A stretch of 64,000 nucleotides of DNA from Pseudomonadota bacterium (GCA_029558635.1 JAKQEE010000416.1:62001-126000); one strand, 5' to 3'. Numbered from the stretch's first letter, positions 27,346 through 38,533 are shown. Notes: generated by a model from the sequence alone, not told the origin. Translations and numbers: made by a program.

Positions 27346-28695
27346 ATGCCTTCTGTCCCGAACGCCGCCCATAGCGAAAAGTCCGACACGCTGTCTTTTA
27401 CCCCTCGCGAGATTGTCTCCGAACTCGACCGCCATATCATCGGCCAGACCGCTGCCAAAAAAGCGGTGGCAATTGCCCTGCGCAACCGCTGGCGCCGCCA
27501 GCAACTCGATCCGGCTCTGCAGGAAGAAATCTATCCGAAAAACATCCTGATGATCGGCCCGACCGGCGTAGGTAAAACCGAAATTGCAAGGCGTTTGGCC
27601 AAACTCGCGCAGGCTCCCTTTATCAAGGTTGAAGCCACCAAATTCACCGAGGTTGGATATGTCGGAAAAGACGTTGAAAGCATCATTCGTGACTTGATGG
27701 AAGTAGGGCTCCGCCAGACGCGTGAAAAAATGAGAAAGAGCGTCGAAGCTAAAGCCGAACTCACCGCCGAAGACCGTATTCTCGATGCGCTGGTGGGCGA
27801 AGAGTCAGGTGAGGGAACAAGGCAACTCTTCCGCAAGCAACTCCGTGAAGGATCGCTCGACGACAAGGAAATCGAAATCGAAATTCAGGACAACCCGTCA
27901 AGCCAGATGCCGAGCTTTGATATCCCCGGTATGCCCGGCGCATCCATGAGCATGGTCAGCATCGGTGACATGTTCGGCAAAATGGGCGTGCGTACCAAGC
28001 ACCGCAAAATGACGGTGAAAGCCGCCCTCGCGGCATGTCTCACCGAAGAAGCCGACAAATTGCTCGACGAAGAGAAAATCCTCGAAGCCGCCCGCGACAT
28101 GGTGCAGCAAAACGGAATAGTGTTTATCGACGAGATAGATAAAATCGCGGCTCGTCAAGATGTGCGCGGCGGTGACGTAAGCCGCGAAGGTGTTCAGCGC
28201 GACTTGTTGCCACTGATCGAAGGCACGGTGGTTTCCACCAAACATGGACCCGTCAACACCGACCACATCCTCTTTATTGCATCGGGGGCGTTCCATTACG
28301 CCAAGCCTTCCGATCTTCTCGCAGAATTACAAGGCCGCCTCCCGATCCGTGTCGAGCTGTCATCCCTGACGGAATCCGATTTCCGCAAAATTTTAACCGA
28401 AACCGAAGCCTGCTTGTTGCGCCAGTACAAGGCCCTGATGAAAACCGAAAATGTTACACTCGAATTCGATGACGCGGCGATTGATGAAATTGCCCGCGTG
28501 GCCTTCGAAGTAAACGAAAGTGTCGAAAATATCGGCGCCCGCCGCTTGCAAACGGTCATGGAAAAACTGCTCGAGGATCTGAGCTTTGACGCAACCGAAA
28601 AATCCGGCCAGACAATTAAAATCACGGCGGAAACTGTTCGCGAAAAAGTGGCTGAACTCTCGAAGAACCACGACCTCAGCCAGTTTATCCTTTAA
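27346..28695 (+). CDS. hslU: ATP-dependent protease HslVU ATPase subunit HslU
   Basis: AAA+ unfoldase that feeds HslV. The 449-residue protein shows [17 protein letters not shown], Walker [16 protein letters not shown], the [15 protein letters not shown] pore segment, a 100-residue I-domain, Walker [13 protein letters not shown], sensor region [22 protein letters not shown] and the C-terminal docking tail DLSQFIL. It overlaps the convergent Smr gene by 4 bp. Confidence 0.97.
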   Translation: MPSVPNAAHSEKSDTLSFTPREIVSELDRHIIGQTAAKKAVAIALRNRWRRQQLDPALQEEIYPKNILMIGPTGVGKTEIARRLAKLAQAPFIKVEATKFTEVGYVGKDVESIIRDLMEVGLRQTREKMRKSVEAKAELTAEDRILDALVGEESGEGTRQLFRKQLREGSLDDKEIEIEIQDNPSSQMPSFDIPGMPGASMSMVSIGDMFGKMGVRTKHRKMTVKAALAACLTEEADKLLDEEKILEAARDMVQQNGIVFIDEIDKIAARQDVRGGDVSREGVQRDLLPLIEGTVVSTKHGPVNTDHILFIASGAFHYAKPSDLLAELQGRLPIRVELSSLTESDFRKILTETEACLLRQYKALMKTENVTLEFDDAAIDEIARVAFEVNESVENIGARRLQTVMEKLLEDLSFDATEKSGQTIKITAETVREKVAELSKNHDLSQFIL

Positions 28696-29294
28696 TCGCC
28701 CGCCCGTTTTCGCCGCAGCAAAATATAATAGGCCCCCTTGCCGCCATGCTTTCTCTGGGCGTGAGTAGCGGAAAGGACAAAGGGCGCAAAACGCGGGGCC
28801 ATCACCCACAACGGCAGATTTTTGTTGAGCACGCCCTCGGCCGCTCCGGTCGAAGTATTGCGGCCCTGTCCGGTAATCACCAACAGGCAGCGGGACCCTG
28901 CCTCGATATGCCGTCCCAGAAACCGTGAAAGTGCGGAATGGGCTTTGTGCTCGGTCATGCCGTGCAGGTCGATGGTGCCGTCAATATCCATGTCCCCGCG
29001 TTCGAATTTCGCTTTTGTCCGCTTGTCAATCTGCGCGGGACGGGCAAGCGAGGGTGAAGAGTCAGGCGAAAGATGGTGTTCATGCTCAATTCGGGTAAAT
29101 TTCACCCTTCTTTTGCGGGAAATCTCGGTTAGATCAAGCTCATAAAGCTTGGAATCTGGGCGGTGAACGGTCTTCCGCCCTTTCAGGGGAACAATATCAT
29201 TGCTGAACACCCCCCACAGCTCGGCATCCGTTTCGGAAATTGCCTTTTTGCGGGGCGTTTTTTTGGTTTTTATATCCGGCGGCTTTTCTGGCAT
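28692..29294 (-). CDS. Smr-domain protein
   Basis: A 200-residue protein whose C-terminal half (about residues 112-197) is an Smr domain: [60 protein letters not shown], i.e. the conserved LDLHG and TGxG motifs. Smr proteins act as nucleases or in DNA or RNA metabolism; stand-alone forms in Gram-negatives are poorly characterised. The N-terminal 110 residues are basic and probably unstructured. A start at 29294 is preferred over one 28 codons upstream. Confidence 0.85.
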   Translation of the reverse strand: MPEKPPDIKTKKTPRKKAISETDAELWGVFSNDIVPLKGRKTVHRPDSKLYELDLTEISRKRRVKFTRIEHEHHLSPDSSPSLARPAQIDKRTKAKFERGDMDIDGTIDLHGMTEHKAHSALSRFLGRHIEAGSRCLLVITGQGRNTSTGAAEGVLNKNLPLWVMAPRFAPFVLSATHAQRKHGGKGAYYILLRRKRAGD

Positions 29295-29354
29295 AATAAA
29301 TATTGCTACTTTCACAAGAGAATAAGGATAAGCCTGTTCAGAGGATAAAAAAAT

Positions 29355-30137
29355 ATGAATTCTTTCGGTAAATGGCATTTTGGGAAAAAAACGAGCCGAG
29401 CACTATTCGCCGGTCTCGCGGCGACGCTGATTGTGATATCGGCTGCTTTGCCGTCCCGCGCCGAGTTCGTCAAATATGATAAAGCAAAAGTGTTAGCCTA
29501 TCCAACCACTCCGGAAGAAATCATTCTGGACTTTGTCAAGCTGGCGAATATTACATCTCCGGAATTCCAGAATATGGTCGTAAAGACCGAGAAATATAAG
29601 GCAATACCGGAGAACGAGCGCGCATCGTATCTTCAGGTGGAGATGATGCGCCTCAACAAAAAGTTCAACACGCTCAACCCTAGAAAGAACGGAATCCTGA
29701 TCCGTATCGGTGTGAAAGTTATGTTCGATAACATGGCCGACAGACAATCTTCTCTGACTATCCAATTCCCGTCGGAAGGCTTGGTCTATTTCCCGTACTA
29801 TTACGGCGGGCTTCCTGTGGCTGTTCTGGTCAACGGGATTGAAGACTTCCAGAAAATTTATCTAACGGGTGAAGAGCGCCAGCAAGTGGCTTCTGTCATC
29901 GACCCAACATCGGACTCGACCTTGATTCTGGATTTGAGACCGGTGAGCGCATCCGTAACCCAACCCGTTATGCTTGATGGTGAGCCTCAATATCCTCTTC
30001 TCTGCGATATTGTCTATATCGGTATTCACAACAAGGAATCGGATCAGGTCTGGGCATGGCAGCCGGATGAAGAAAAGGAAAAACCCAAAACCGATCAGAT
30101 TCCGACGAAAGCCGAAGGTTTTGACTCTCCCCAATAG
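29355..30137 (+). CDS. Secreted protein of unknown function, 260 aa
   Basis: Not recognised. A signal peptide is clear: basic start (MNSFGKWHFGKKTSR), hydrophobic core ALFAGLAATLIVISAALPSRA, cleavage near SRA. The mature part starts EFVKYDKAKVLAYP, has no cysteine motif except one, and ends in an acidic Lys/Glu/Asp-rich tail. Probably periplasmic. A GAGGAT ribosome site precedes the ATG. It is divergent from the Smr gene. Confidence 0.75.
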   Translation: MNSFGKWHFGKKTSRALFAGLAATLIVISAALPSRAEFVKYDKAKVLAYPTTPEEIILDFVKLANITSPEFQNMVVKTEKYKAIPENERASYLQVEMMRLNKKFNTLNPRKNGILIRIGVKVMFDNMADRQSSLTIQFPSEGLVYFPYYYGGLPVAVLVNGIEDFQKIYLTGEERQQVASVIDPTSDSTLILDLRPVSASVTQPVMLDGEPQYPLLCDIVYIGIHNKESDQVWAWQPDEEKEKPKTDQIPTKAEGFDSPQ

Positions 30138-30153
30138 GAACTGACAGCCGGAA

Positions 30154-30717
30154 ATGTGGAACAGGATTGATCCCTTGATACAACCGATCACTCGCAAGGT
30201 GGAGCAAACCAATCCGCGCATGGAAATCCGCCGCGATGAATCCGAACATTACGGCGGCCGGAAAAAGGGAGGAGGGGAAGATGCGGCATCCTCGATCCCG
30301 TGGGAAGATACCACGGTTGTATCGGTTGCGGGCCTCAGGAGCTTTCTTCAATCTTTGCTTGGCGGAGCATCCTCATCCGGCACAACTGAGACCCTCGCTG
30401 AAAGTGAGCTGGAGCCACCTAAACAAGAATTCCACGAACCGGCAAACACTTATGTTTCCCGCGCCACTCACGCTTACCAATCGACGGGCAAGGCCGTGCA
30501 TGATCGCAATGTCGGGGAACCCCCTCCCATCACCACCGGAGCAAACGCCGTTACGCTCGGCGCGGATTTCGGGGAGGAAGAACTGAACCGGATCGGGGAG
30601 TATATCGACCGTCTTGCTAACCTTGAACAAAGCGGCATACCCGAAATCACCCTGCGCCGTACACTCGGCTTTCTGGATGCAATAGGACAGGGAATTGATG
30701 ATGCCCTGTCCGTATAA
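30154..30717 (+). CDS. Hypothetical protein, 187 aa
   Basis: Not recognised; no signal peptide or membrane segment. The first 130 residues are low-complexity and polar (Gly, Ser, Glu, Pro), probably disordered; the C-terminal 50 (EELNRIGEYIDRLANLEQSG and after) may form two helices. It lies 16 bp after the secreted-protein gene and is likely in the same operon. Confidence 0.7.
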   Translation: MWNRIDPLIQPITRKVEQTNPRMEIRRDESEHYGGRKKGGGEDAASSIPWEDTTVVSVAGLRSFLQSLLGGASSSGTTETLAESELEPPKQEFHEPANTYVSRATHAYQSTGKAVHDRNVGEPPPITTGANAVTLGADFGEEELNRIGEYIDRLANLEQSGIPEITLRRTLGFLDAIGQGIDDALSV

Positions 30718-30739
30718 AACTTTATAAAAAGAATTTTGA

Positions 30740-32182
<1,443 letters not shown>

Positions 32183-32187
32183 CTAAA

Positions 32188-32550
32188 ATGCATCAGGAAA
32201 CACAGGGTATTTACGTTTATCGTCCGCATCCGCTTCTGGATCGCGCCTTTCTGATCTGCCGGAAAGACCGAAACGGGGAATTGTCTCCGGTCGGGGATTA
32301 CGCCGTTCTGGACGATAATGAGGATTTACATTTGACCGAAAAGAAACTGATCAATCTGGTCGGACAGATGAACGGCGAGAAAGAGTTGATTTCACTGGGA
32401 AATCTGACGGGCTCTCGCCTGTTGTTCCACTGCAAACCGCGCCCTGAAGGGGATCCGCGGCAGGAAATAGTATTTTTCACATACACAGGGCAAGGCGTCT
32501 CAAAAGAAAACGCCATCCTGACATTAGAGGGAGTAGAAAATGAAAATTAG
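32188..32550 (+). CDS. Hypothetical protein, 120 aa
   Basis: Not recognised. A small soluble protein, mostly beta-strand by appearance (GIYVYRPHPLLDRAFLICRKDR; RLLFHCKP; EIVFFTYTGQG). It sits in the slot where hprK and the PTS genes stand in relatives, but shows no HPr or EIIA motif (no His-x-x-Pro-Ala-Arg). It overlaps the following 56-residue gene by 11 bp. Confidence 0.6.
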   Translation: MHQETQGIYVYRPHPLLDRAFLICRKDRNGELSPVGDYAVLDDNEDLHLTEKKLINLVGQMNGEKELISLGNLTGSRLLFHCKPRPEGDPRQEIVFFTYTGQGVSKENAILTLEGVENEN

Positions 32551-32710
32551 TCGTCTCAAAGAAATTTTGACAAGCCACGCCAACAGCGTTTCCGCACAAC
32601 CTTCGGAAATGGAAATGTCATTCAGTGATGCCGCAGAAGGGATCGTTCGTCACACAACTGACACCAGTCTGCGTGTCGGGTTTGCGCCCAATACACCGAA
32701 ATACCCGTAA
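32540..32710 (+). CDS. Small hypothetical protein, 56 aa
   Basis: A 56-residue frame with a strong AGAGGGAG ribosome site 6 bp before its ATG. Its sequence starts MKISRLKEILTSHANSVS and ends SLRVGFAPNTPKYP; no known family. It overlaps the end of the 120-residue gene, suggesting translational coupling. Confidence 0.5.
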   Translation: MKISRLKEILTSHANSVSAQPSEMEMSFSDAAEGIVRHTTDTSLRVGFAPNTPKYP

Positions 32711-32732
32711 AAGAAATTGAATAGCACTCCTG

Positions 32733-33611
32733 TTACGAGCCTTTAGTCTCCCGGTGATGAATCTGAACCGGGAGATTTTTATGGTGCAAATATTCACCTA
32801 TTTCCTCGACCAGCGTTACTGAGCGATGCCGCCCACCAGTACAACCGAAAGCAACCGTCAGATAGGATTTTCCTTCGCTTTGGTAGCGGGGAAGGAGAAT
32901 GTCCATCATCCCTTTGACGCCGCTCAGGAAAGGATCGTGGGCCGCGTCTCCCCGTACATAATCCTGAACCTCTTGCTCCAGACCTGTTTTTTCCTTGAGC
33001 GCCGTCACCCAGTTCGGATTGCGCAGGAACCGCACGTCAAACACCAAGTCGGCTTCACGCGGCAATCCGTGACGATAGGAAAAGGACATCAGAGTGATAT
33101 TCATCCGGTCATGAAGCAACCCGCCTGCAAATCCTTCGATCACGCGCCGCAAATCGTGAATGGAATATTCGGACGTGTCGACGATGTAACCCGCTTCGTG
33201 CTTGAACGGAAATAGCAACGATTTCTCCGCGGTAATCCCGTCAGCTACGGCACGGTCACGAGCCATCGGATGAACACGCCGCGTTTCGGTAAACCTCTTC
33301 AGCAACACCGTATCATCAGCGGTCAGGAACAGGATTTTGACATGAAACTGGTTTCGCGCCTTCAGGTTCTTGATCGCGTCCATCAATTTTACCGGATCGA
33401 ACTGCGCCGCGCGTGTGTCGATGGCCACGGCAACGGACCGACCTTCGACATCTTCTTGTTGCAGCAAAGCGGGGAGTAGGGAGAGAGGAAAATTGTCGAA
33501 TCCCAGAAACCCGATATCTTCAAGAATATTCATGGCTGAGGATATGCCTGCGCCCGAAAGTCCGGTGACAAAGATGAAAGAGGGGAGATAGGGAGGGTCT
33601 GGATTTGTCAT
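32733..33611 (-). CDS. rapZ: RapZ-family (YvcJ/YhbJ) nucleotide-binding protein with altered Walker A
   Basis: A 292-residue RapZ/YvcJ homologue. In E. coli RapZ is the RNase E adaptor for GlmZ. The N-terminal P-loop is GLSGAGISSAM: the residue expected to be the Walker A Lys is Ile23 (reading GGC GCA GGC ATA TCC in the minus frame). FDNFPLSLLP and the C-terminal RNA-binding-type VAFGCTGGRHRSVTL are intact, so the C-terminal half is probably functional. The gene follows chvG by 7 bp. In relatives hprK and PTS genes accompany it here. Confidence 0.93.
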   Translation of the reverse strand: MTNPDPPYLPSFIFVTGLSGAGISSAMNILEDIGFLGFDNFPLSLLPALLQQEDVEGRSVAVAIDTRAAQFDPVKLMDAIKNLKARNQFHVKILFLTADDTVLLKRFTETRRVHPMARDRAVADGITAEKSLLFPFKHEAGYIVDTSEYSIHDLRRVIEGFAGGLLHDRMNITLMSFSYRHGLPREADLVFDVRFLRNPNWVTALKEKTGLEQEVQDYVRGDAAHDPFLSGVKGMMDILLPRYQSEGKSYLTVAFGCTGGRHRSVTLVEEIGEYLHHKNLPVQIHHRETKGS

Positions 33612-33618
33612 CGCTGTT

Positions 33619-35250
33619 CTATAGCCTCTCCGCGCTCTTCAACCGGACGATAAAGCGCGCCCCCAGCACCGCGCCGGCTTGATCGCGGCGGTTCTCTGCG
33701 GTAATCAGTCCGCCATGCGCGTCGACAATCTGCTTTGCAATAGACAGCCCCAGTCCTGAATGCATACCGAAATTCTCGCGGGCGGGCCGCTCCGAATAAA
33801 AGCGGTCGAAAATTTTCTCAAGACGGTTTTCAGGTATTCCCGGTCCGCTGTCATCCACGATGACTTTAACGCGTTCGGCATTATGGTCGACGGAAACAAT
33901 AACCTGTGTATTTCCCGGTGCAAAAGACAAAGCGTTTCCGATCAAATTCTGAAAGACTTGCTCGAGACGTCCGATCTGTCCGTAAATATAAACGGGCAGG
34001 TCAAGACCGTTACATATCACGCGGTTATTGGAGTAATTGTCGGTCCCGCGGTGCAGGGGGTCGCGATGGGACTCGATCAAAGGAATAAGAATATCCCTGA
34101 GGTCGATCAGAACCATATCATTGCGGGACAACTCGACATCAAGTCGGGTCGATTGGGAAATATCGGAAATCAGACGGTCGATCCGCTGCAAATCGTGAAG
34201 GGCGATATCCATCAGCCGCTGGCGGTCTTCATCGTTCTTGACTCGTGGAATGGTTTCCAGCGCGCTACGCAGCGAGGTCAGGGGATTCTTGAGCTCATGG
34301 GAAACATCGGCTGAAAATTGCTCGATAGTGGACAAACGGTCCTGCAAACTTTTGGTCATTTCGCGCATGGCGTGGGACAGCTCCCCTATTTCATCCTGAC
34401 GGTCGCTCATATCGGGAATTTCAACCGAAGACTTACGGCTCAGACGGTAAGCCTCAGCGGCGGTAGCGAGTTTTCTCAAAGGGTGACCGATCAGTCCCGC
34501 CAGATACAGGGAATGCGTAATGGTCAAAAGCATGGCCAGTGCCAGAAAGCGGACAACCTGCAACCGCGTTTCGGAGAAATTCTCTTCAACCTCGATATCC
34601 CGCCTTACAACCCGTAAACCCGCAATAGGCTTTCCATTTTTGTAAATAGGGGAATAGGAACTTAAAACCAGACCGCCATCTTCGGAGGACCAGGCCGCAA
34701 TTTTAAGGTTCTCGATATTGGCACTTTGCTCTCCGGAGTTGAGTTTCTGCACATCGCCAAGATCCGGCAACGGTGGCAGGTGGAAAGTCACCGACAACAC
34801 GCCGATAGCTGAAAGGAATGATTTTTCAACAAGGTTGATGTCATCTTTTTGTTGAAGCCCAAAGGTGCGTCTTTGTGGCAAAGCACCAACATCTGCCACA
34901 ATGTCTCCCGAGGGAGAATAAATCAGGATTTTTTGATCATTGCGGAAATTGAGCTTTTCGAGAATAGGCACCAGTTCTTCGCTTGATACTTGCTGCGTCC
35001 CCTTGAAAATCATCGAAATCAGATCGACATAAAGGAACGTTTCCCCTTCAAGATTATTAAGCTTGGATTCAATCAGATTGTGCCGCGCATTACCCAGATA
35101 GGAAACGCCCATCGCCAGTACGAAAACCACCAGCAAATTAAAGCTCAGGATTTTATAGGTCAGACGACTCAGAGGTCTGGGTTTGACCGCCAGAAAGAGG
35201 AAATCTTCTGAAGAGTTGTTATCTCTGGAAACAGAATCCTGATGCGTCAT
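33619..35250 (-). CDS. chvG: Sensor histidine kinase ChvG (ExoS) family
   Basis: Inner-membrane sensor kinase of envelope and host or acid stress in alphaproteobacteria. The 543-residue protein has a first membrane segment near residues 32-52, a periplasmic domain of about 170 residues, a second membrane segment near 230-250, HAMP, HisKA with the phospho-His in FSADVSHELKNPLTSLRSALET, then N box LIGNALSFAP, G1 DDSGPGIPE, F box FDRFYSERP, and G2 GLGLSIAKQIVDAHGG. It overlaps chvI by 4 bp. Confidence 0.94.
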   Translation of the reverse strand: MTHQDSVSRDNNSSEDFLFLAVKPRPLSRLTYKILSFNLLVVFVLAMGVSYLGNARHNLIESKLNNLEGETFLYVDLISMIFKGTQQVSSEELVPILEKLNFRNDQKILIYSPSGDIVADVGALPQRRTFGLQQKDDINLVEKSFLSAIGVLSVTFHLPPLPDLGDVQKLNSGEQSANIENLKIAAWSSEDGGLVLSSYSPIYKNGKPIAGLRVVRRDIEVEENFSETRLQVVRFLALAMLLTITHSLYLAGLIGHPLRKLATAAEAYRLSRKSSVEIPDMSDRQDEIGELSHAMREMTKSLQDRLSTIEQFSADVSHELKNPLTSLRSALETIPRVKNDEDRQRLMDIALHDLQRIDRLISDISQSTRLDVELSRNDMVLIDLRDILIPLIESHRDPLHRGTDNYSNNRVICNGLDLPVYIYGQIGRLEQVFQNLIGNALSFAPGNTQVIVSVDHNAERVKVIVDDSGPGIPENRLEKIFDRFYSERPARENFGMHSGLGLSIAKQIVDAHGGLITAENRRDQAGAVLGARFIVRLKSAERL

Positions 35251-35951
35251 GATTCCTTATACCGATACCCGATACCATACAATGTTTCGATATTGTCGAA
35301 TGCGCGGTCGACATCGCGGAATTTGCGCCGGATGCGTTTGACGTGCGTATCAATCGTCCGGTCGTCGACATAGATGCTCTCACCGTATGCTGCGGAAATC
35401 AGCTGGTCCCGCGTGCGGACATGCCCTGGAGAGATGGCCAGAGTTTTGATCAGCAGATATTCGGTCACCGTCAGATTAATCGACTGGCCCTTCCACCGCG
35501 TCAGATGGCGGTCGTCGTCAAGCTCCAGATCGCCGCGCACAATGACGTGCTCGGAAGTTTTGCCAACCTGTTGCGGTTTGTCTAGTGGTGCGTACCGGCG
35601 CAAAACGCTCCTGACCCGCTCGATCAGCAAACGCTGGGAAAAAGGTTTGGTGATATAGTCGTCCGCCCCGAGCCTCAGCCCCAGAACCTGATCAACCTCG
35701 TCATCCTTGGATGTCAGAAAAATAACCGGAACGCTTGATACATCTCTGAGTTTTGTCAAAAGCTCCATCCCGTCCATGCGGGGCATCTTGACGTCGAGAA
35801 TGCACAAATCGGGATGCTCATCCAGAATACCCTTGAGGCCCACCTCCCCGTCATGAAAGCTCACAACGTCATACCCTTCGGATTCTAGAAGGATTTTAAC
35901 GGAAGTCACGATATTGCGGTCATCATCAACAAGGGCGATTTTTTGGGTCAT
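35247..35951 (-). CDS. chvI: Response regulator ChvI (OmpR family)
   Basis: Partner of ChvG. The 234-residue protein has a receiver domain (IALVDDDRN; phospho-acceptor Asp in LCILDVKMPRMDG; FLTSKDD with the Thr/Lys switch and TKPFS) and a C-terminal winged helix (RTRDQLISAAYGES and IDTHVKRIRRKFRD). I start at 35951; an in-frame start 18 codons upstream is less likely. ATGA-type overlap with chvG shows co-translation. Confidence 0.95.
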   Translation of the reverse strand: MTQKIALVDDDRNIVTSVKILLESEGYDVVSFHDGEVGLKGILDEHPDLCILDVKMPRMDGMELLTKLRDVSSVPVIFLTSKDDEVDQVLGLRLGADDYITKPFSQRLLIERVRSVLRRYAPLDKPQQVGKTSEHVIVRGDLELDDDRHLTRWKGQSINLTVTEYLLIKTLAISPGHVRTRDQLISAAYGESIYVDDRTIDTHVKRIRRKFRDVDRAFDNIETLYGIGYRYKES

Positions 35952-36031
35952 GAAAACAGTGTAACAGGACTGGAGAAAGAGAAAAGAACGATGTAGGCTC
36001 ATCATGACGGAAAAAAAGGAAATGGTGAACC

Positions 36032-36700
36032 GTGAAAATGCACCGGTCTGATAAATTCTTGGCCCTTGTGGCAGCCCTGACGCTGCTGCCGCTCGGTGTC
36101 GCGACTGCCGAAGATATGAAAAACTTCAGTTCCGCTATACTGAAGGCCGAAAAAAGCGGCGGAATCCTTTTTAATGACCGCATGCACGGGGCCAAAATAC
36201 TGGGCTGGCGTTTTCTGGACAAAAGCAACCAATCCGTGGGAAGGATCGCCGACATTGCCGTTGCCGCTCCCTCTGGGGATTTTGAGGCGGTGTCCGTCGA
36301 TCCAGGAAATCTCGGCTTTATCAAAATGCTGCGCTTTGATGTGAAGGCCGACAATATAGGGGTTGAGGATCAGGTCATGTTTACCGACCTTGATAAGGGT
36401 CAGATATTCAGTCATCCAGAGATGTTTTTCCCCGCTGGTGATCCGGAGGGAACAGTCCGCCTTACAGCTCTGCTGGACGCGCCGGTGCTTATGGAAGGCA
36501 CAGATGCAATCGGAAAAGTAACCGACACGCTCTCCCCTCTAAAGACCATGAAGCTAGACGCGCTGGTGGTCTATCTGATGGGTGACCGGAAATCGGTGCC
36601 GATCCCCTTTTCGCAAGTTAGGGTGGGAGATCGGGGCGGAAAATTGAAAATTGTCGTTACGCCGGATCAGTATAAAATTATGCAGAAATTCGCGAGATAA
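36032..36700 (+). CDS. Secreted PRC-barrel-like protein
   Basis: A 222-residue protein with a signal peptide (MHRSDKFLALVAALTLLPLGVATA) and a segment resembling a PRC barrel strand (ILGWRFLDKSNQSVGRIADIAV, followed by GDFEAVSVDPGNLGF). The start may be a GTG at 36032 or an ATG at 36038. Divergent from chvI and upstream of coaE. Probably periplasmic; function unknown. Confidence 0.65.
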   Translation: MKMHRSDKFLALVAALTLLPLGVATAEDMKNFSSAILKAEKSGGILFNDRMHGAKILGWRFLDKSNQSVGRIADIAVAAPSGDFEAVSVDPGNLGFIKMLRFDVKADNIGVEDQVMFTDLDKGQIFSHPEMFFPAGDPEGTVRLTALLDAPVLMEGTDAIGKVTDTLSPLKTMKLDALVVYLMGDRKSVPIPFSQVRVGDRGGKLKIVVTPDQYKIMQKFAR

Positions 36701-36713
36701 GAAGGTAAACTGA

Positions 36714-37316
36714 ATGAAAGTCATCGGGCTGACAGGATCGATCGGGATGGGAAAGTCGGTGGCGGCAAATATGCTGCGCCGTCTGGGGCTGCCCGTGTTC
36801 GATTCCGACCGCGCGGTCCACGATCTGTTGAACCCCAAGGGGGCGGTATTCGAAACCGTGGCCCTGACTTTCCCTGAAAGCTGGGACAAAAAGAAATTAG
36901 TGATCGACCGCAAAAAACTGGGCGAAATTGTCTTTGGTAACGCAGAAAACCGCCAAAAACTGGAATCCATCCTTCACCCGCTGGTGTGGTTTGAGCAAAA
37001 GAAATTTTTAAGCGCCGCGCAAAAATCCGGTGCAAAATGGGCTGTCCTCGACATTCCGTTGCTGTTTGAGACGGGCTCGGAACGGAAATGTGATCTGGTG
37101 ATCTGCGTCGATGCGCCGTTCCTGATCCAGCGCCAAAGGGTTCTGGGCCGCCCGAACATGACTGAAGAGAAATTCTTCAATATTCTGGAAGGGCAAATGC
37201 CCAACCTTGAAAAGAAAAGACGGGCTGATATAACAATTGATACTGGCCTTGGCTGCGCCCACACGTTTCGGCAATTGAAAACGCTGGTGGGGCAACTGCA
37301 AAAAGGAACTGCGTAA
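36714..37316 (+). CDS. coaE: Dephospho-CoA kinase
   Basis: Last step of coenzyme A synthesis. The 200-residue protein has the P-loop GLTGSIGMGKSVAANML, the FDSDRAVHDL acceptor segment, VLDIPLLFETG, and the RPNMTEEKF lid region. One base separates its stop from dnaQ, as in the coaE-dnaQ pair near the origin of other alphaproteobacteria; here the pair is 17.6 kb from the proposed origin. Confidence 0.95.
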   Translation: MKVIGLTGSIGMGKSVAANMLRRLGLPVFDSDRAVHDLLNPKGAVFETVALTFPESWDKKKLVIDRKKLGEIVFGNAENRQKLESILHPLVWFEQKKFLSAAQKSGAKWAVLDIPLLFETGSERKCDLVICVDAPFLIQRQRVLGRPNMTEEKFFNILEGQMPNLEKKRRADITIDTGLGCAHTFRQLKTLVGQLQKGTA

Positions 37317-37317
37317 G

Positions 37318-38007
37318 ATGCTCCGCGAAATCGTGCTCGATACCGAAACCACCGGCATGGACCCTGCCGACGGCCACCGCATCATCGAGATCGGCTGTGT
37401 CGAGCTGGTCAACCACCTCCCGACAGGTAAAACCTTTCACCAGTATATAAATCCCGAACGCGAAGTGGATGCGGGCGCTGTCGCCGTCCACGGCATTAAA
37501 ACCGAATTCCTGAAAGACAAACCGACCTTTGCCGAAATCGTCGCGCCCTTTATGGATTTTTGCGAAGGCGCAACAATGGTGATCCACAACGCCGAATTCG
37601 ATGTGAAGTTTCTGAACGCTGAACTGAAGCCCTTTGGATACAAGCCGATCAAACTGACCGAGGTCGTCGATACATTGCTGATGGCGCGCAAGAAATTCCC
37701 TGGGTCTCCGGCAAACCTTGATGCGCTTTGCCGTCGTTTTGGTGTTGATCTCTCGGCTCGTGAACTCCATGGCGCTCTACTTGACGCGCAATTATTGGCC
37801 GACGTTTATCTGGAGCTTTTGGGTGGTCGCCAGCACGGATTGGGTCTGGGGCAGGAGAAAACCATTCAGGCCGAAGATGGCGCTCAGGTTTACATTAAAA
37901 GCAAGAAAGACCGCCCCTACCGCGAACCACGGATATTCCCCCCATCCGAAGAAGAGCTTGGGGAACACAAAAAAATGGTTGCCGGATTAAAAGAGTCCTT
38001 GTGGTAA
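37318..38007 (+). CDS. dnaQ: DNA polymerase III epsilon (proofreading) subunit
   Basis: 3'-5' exonuclease of the replicative polymerase. The 229-residue protein has Exo I VLDTETTGMDPADGHRIIEIG (Asp/Glu pair), Exo II VIHNAEFDVKFLN, and Exo III HGALLDAQLLADVYLELLGGR. The C-terminal tail that binds the alpha subunit follows. It overlaps the convergent rfbC by 21 bp. Confidence 0.95.
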   Translation: MLREIVLDTETTGMDPADGHRIIEIGCVELVNHLPTGKTFHQYINPEREVDAGAVAVHGIKTEFLKDKPTFAEIVAPFMDFCEGATMVIHNAEFDVKFLNAELKPFGYKPIKLTEVVDTLLMARKKFPGSPANLDALCRRFGVDLSARELHGALLDAQLLADVYLELLGGRQHGLGLGQEKTIQAEDGAQVYIKSKKDRPYREPRIFPPSEEELGEHKKMVAGLKESLW

Positions 38008-38532
38008 ATCTTTGAAACGTGGCAGGTTTCTGTCTTTATCCGATAAAAGAATATCCCGCACCCCAACTGGCCATTCAATCGCAAGGTCGGGATCGTTCCA
38101 CAAAATCCCCGCGTCATGCTCTTTGTTATAGGGAGCAGAAACTTTGTAGAAAACTTCAGTATTATCCTCAAGCGCACAAAACCCGTGCGCAAACCCTTTC
38201 GGAACAAACAACATCCGGTCATCCTCGGCGGCAATCTCGCAACAGACATTCCGGCCTGTCCTCAAATCGACAACCACATCGAAAATTCGCCCGCGGTGAA
38301 TGCGCACCAGCTTGTCTTGCGCAAAGGGTGGTATCTGGAAATGAAGGCCGCGAATGGTCCCACGCCTCAGCGTCATGGAAATATTATCCTGAACAAAATC
38401 GCAATCAATTCCCGCCGCTTTGAAATCCGCTGCGTTGAAAACTTCGGCGAACATTCCGCGTGCATCCTCGAACCGCGGATAGGAAACCAGCAATGGCCCG
38501 TCAATATCAAAGGGGGTCATGGAAATTTTCAT
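37987..38532 (-). CDS. rfbC: dTDP-4-dehydrorhamnose 3,5-epimerase
   Basis: Epimerises dTDP-4-keto-6-deoxyglucose on the way to dTDP-rhamnose. The 181-residue cupin shows PRFEDARGMFAEVFN, FVQDNISMTLRRGTIRGLHFQ with the catalytic His, VVVDLRTG, PKGFAHGFCAL and the late YNKEHDAGILWNDPDLAIEWP. I start at the ATG at 38532; a TTG at 38544 is in frame. No rfbA, rfbB or rfbD neighbours are visible, so it is an isolated member, 1 bp after truA. Confidence 0.93.
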   Translation of the reverse strand: MKISMTPFDIDGPLLVSYPRFEDARGMFAEVFNAADFKAAGIDCDFVQDNISMTLRRGTIRGLHFQIPPFAQDKLVRIHRGRIFDVVVDLRTGRNVCCEIAAEDDRMLFVPKGFAHGFCALEDNTEVFYKVSAPYNKEHDAGILWNDPDLAIEWPVGVRDILLSDKDRNLPRFKDLPQGLF

Positions 38533-38533
38533 C

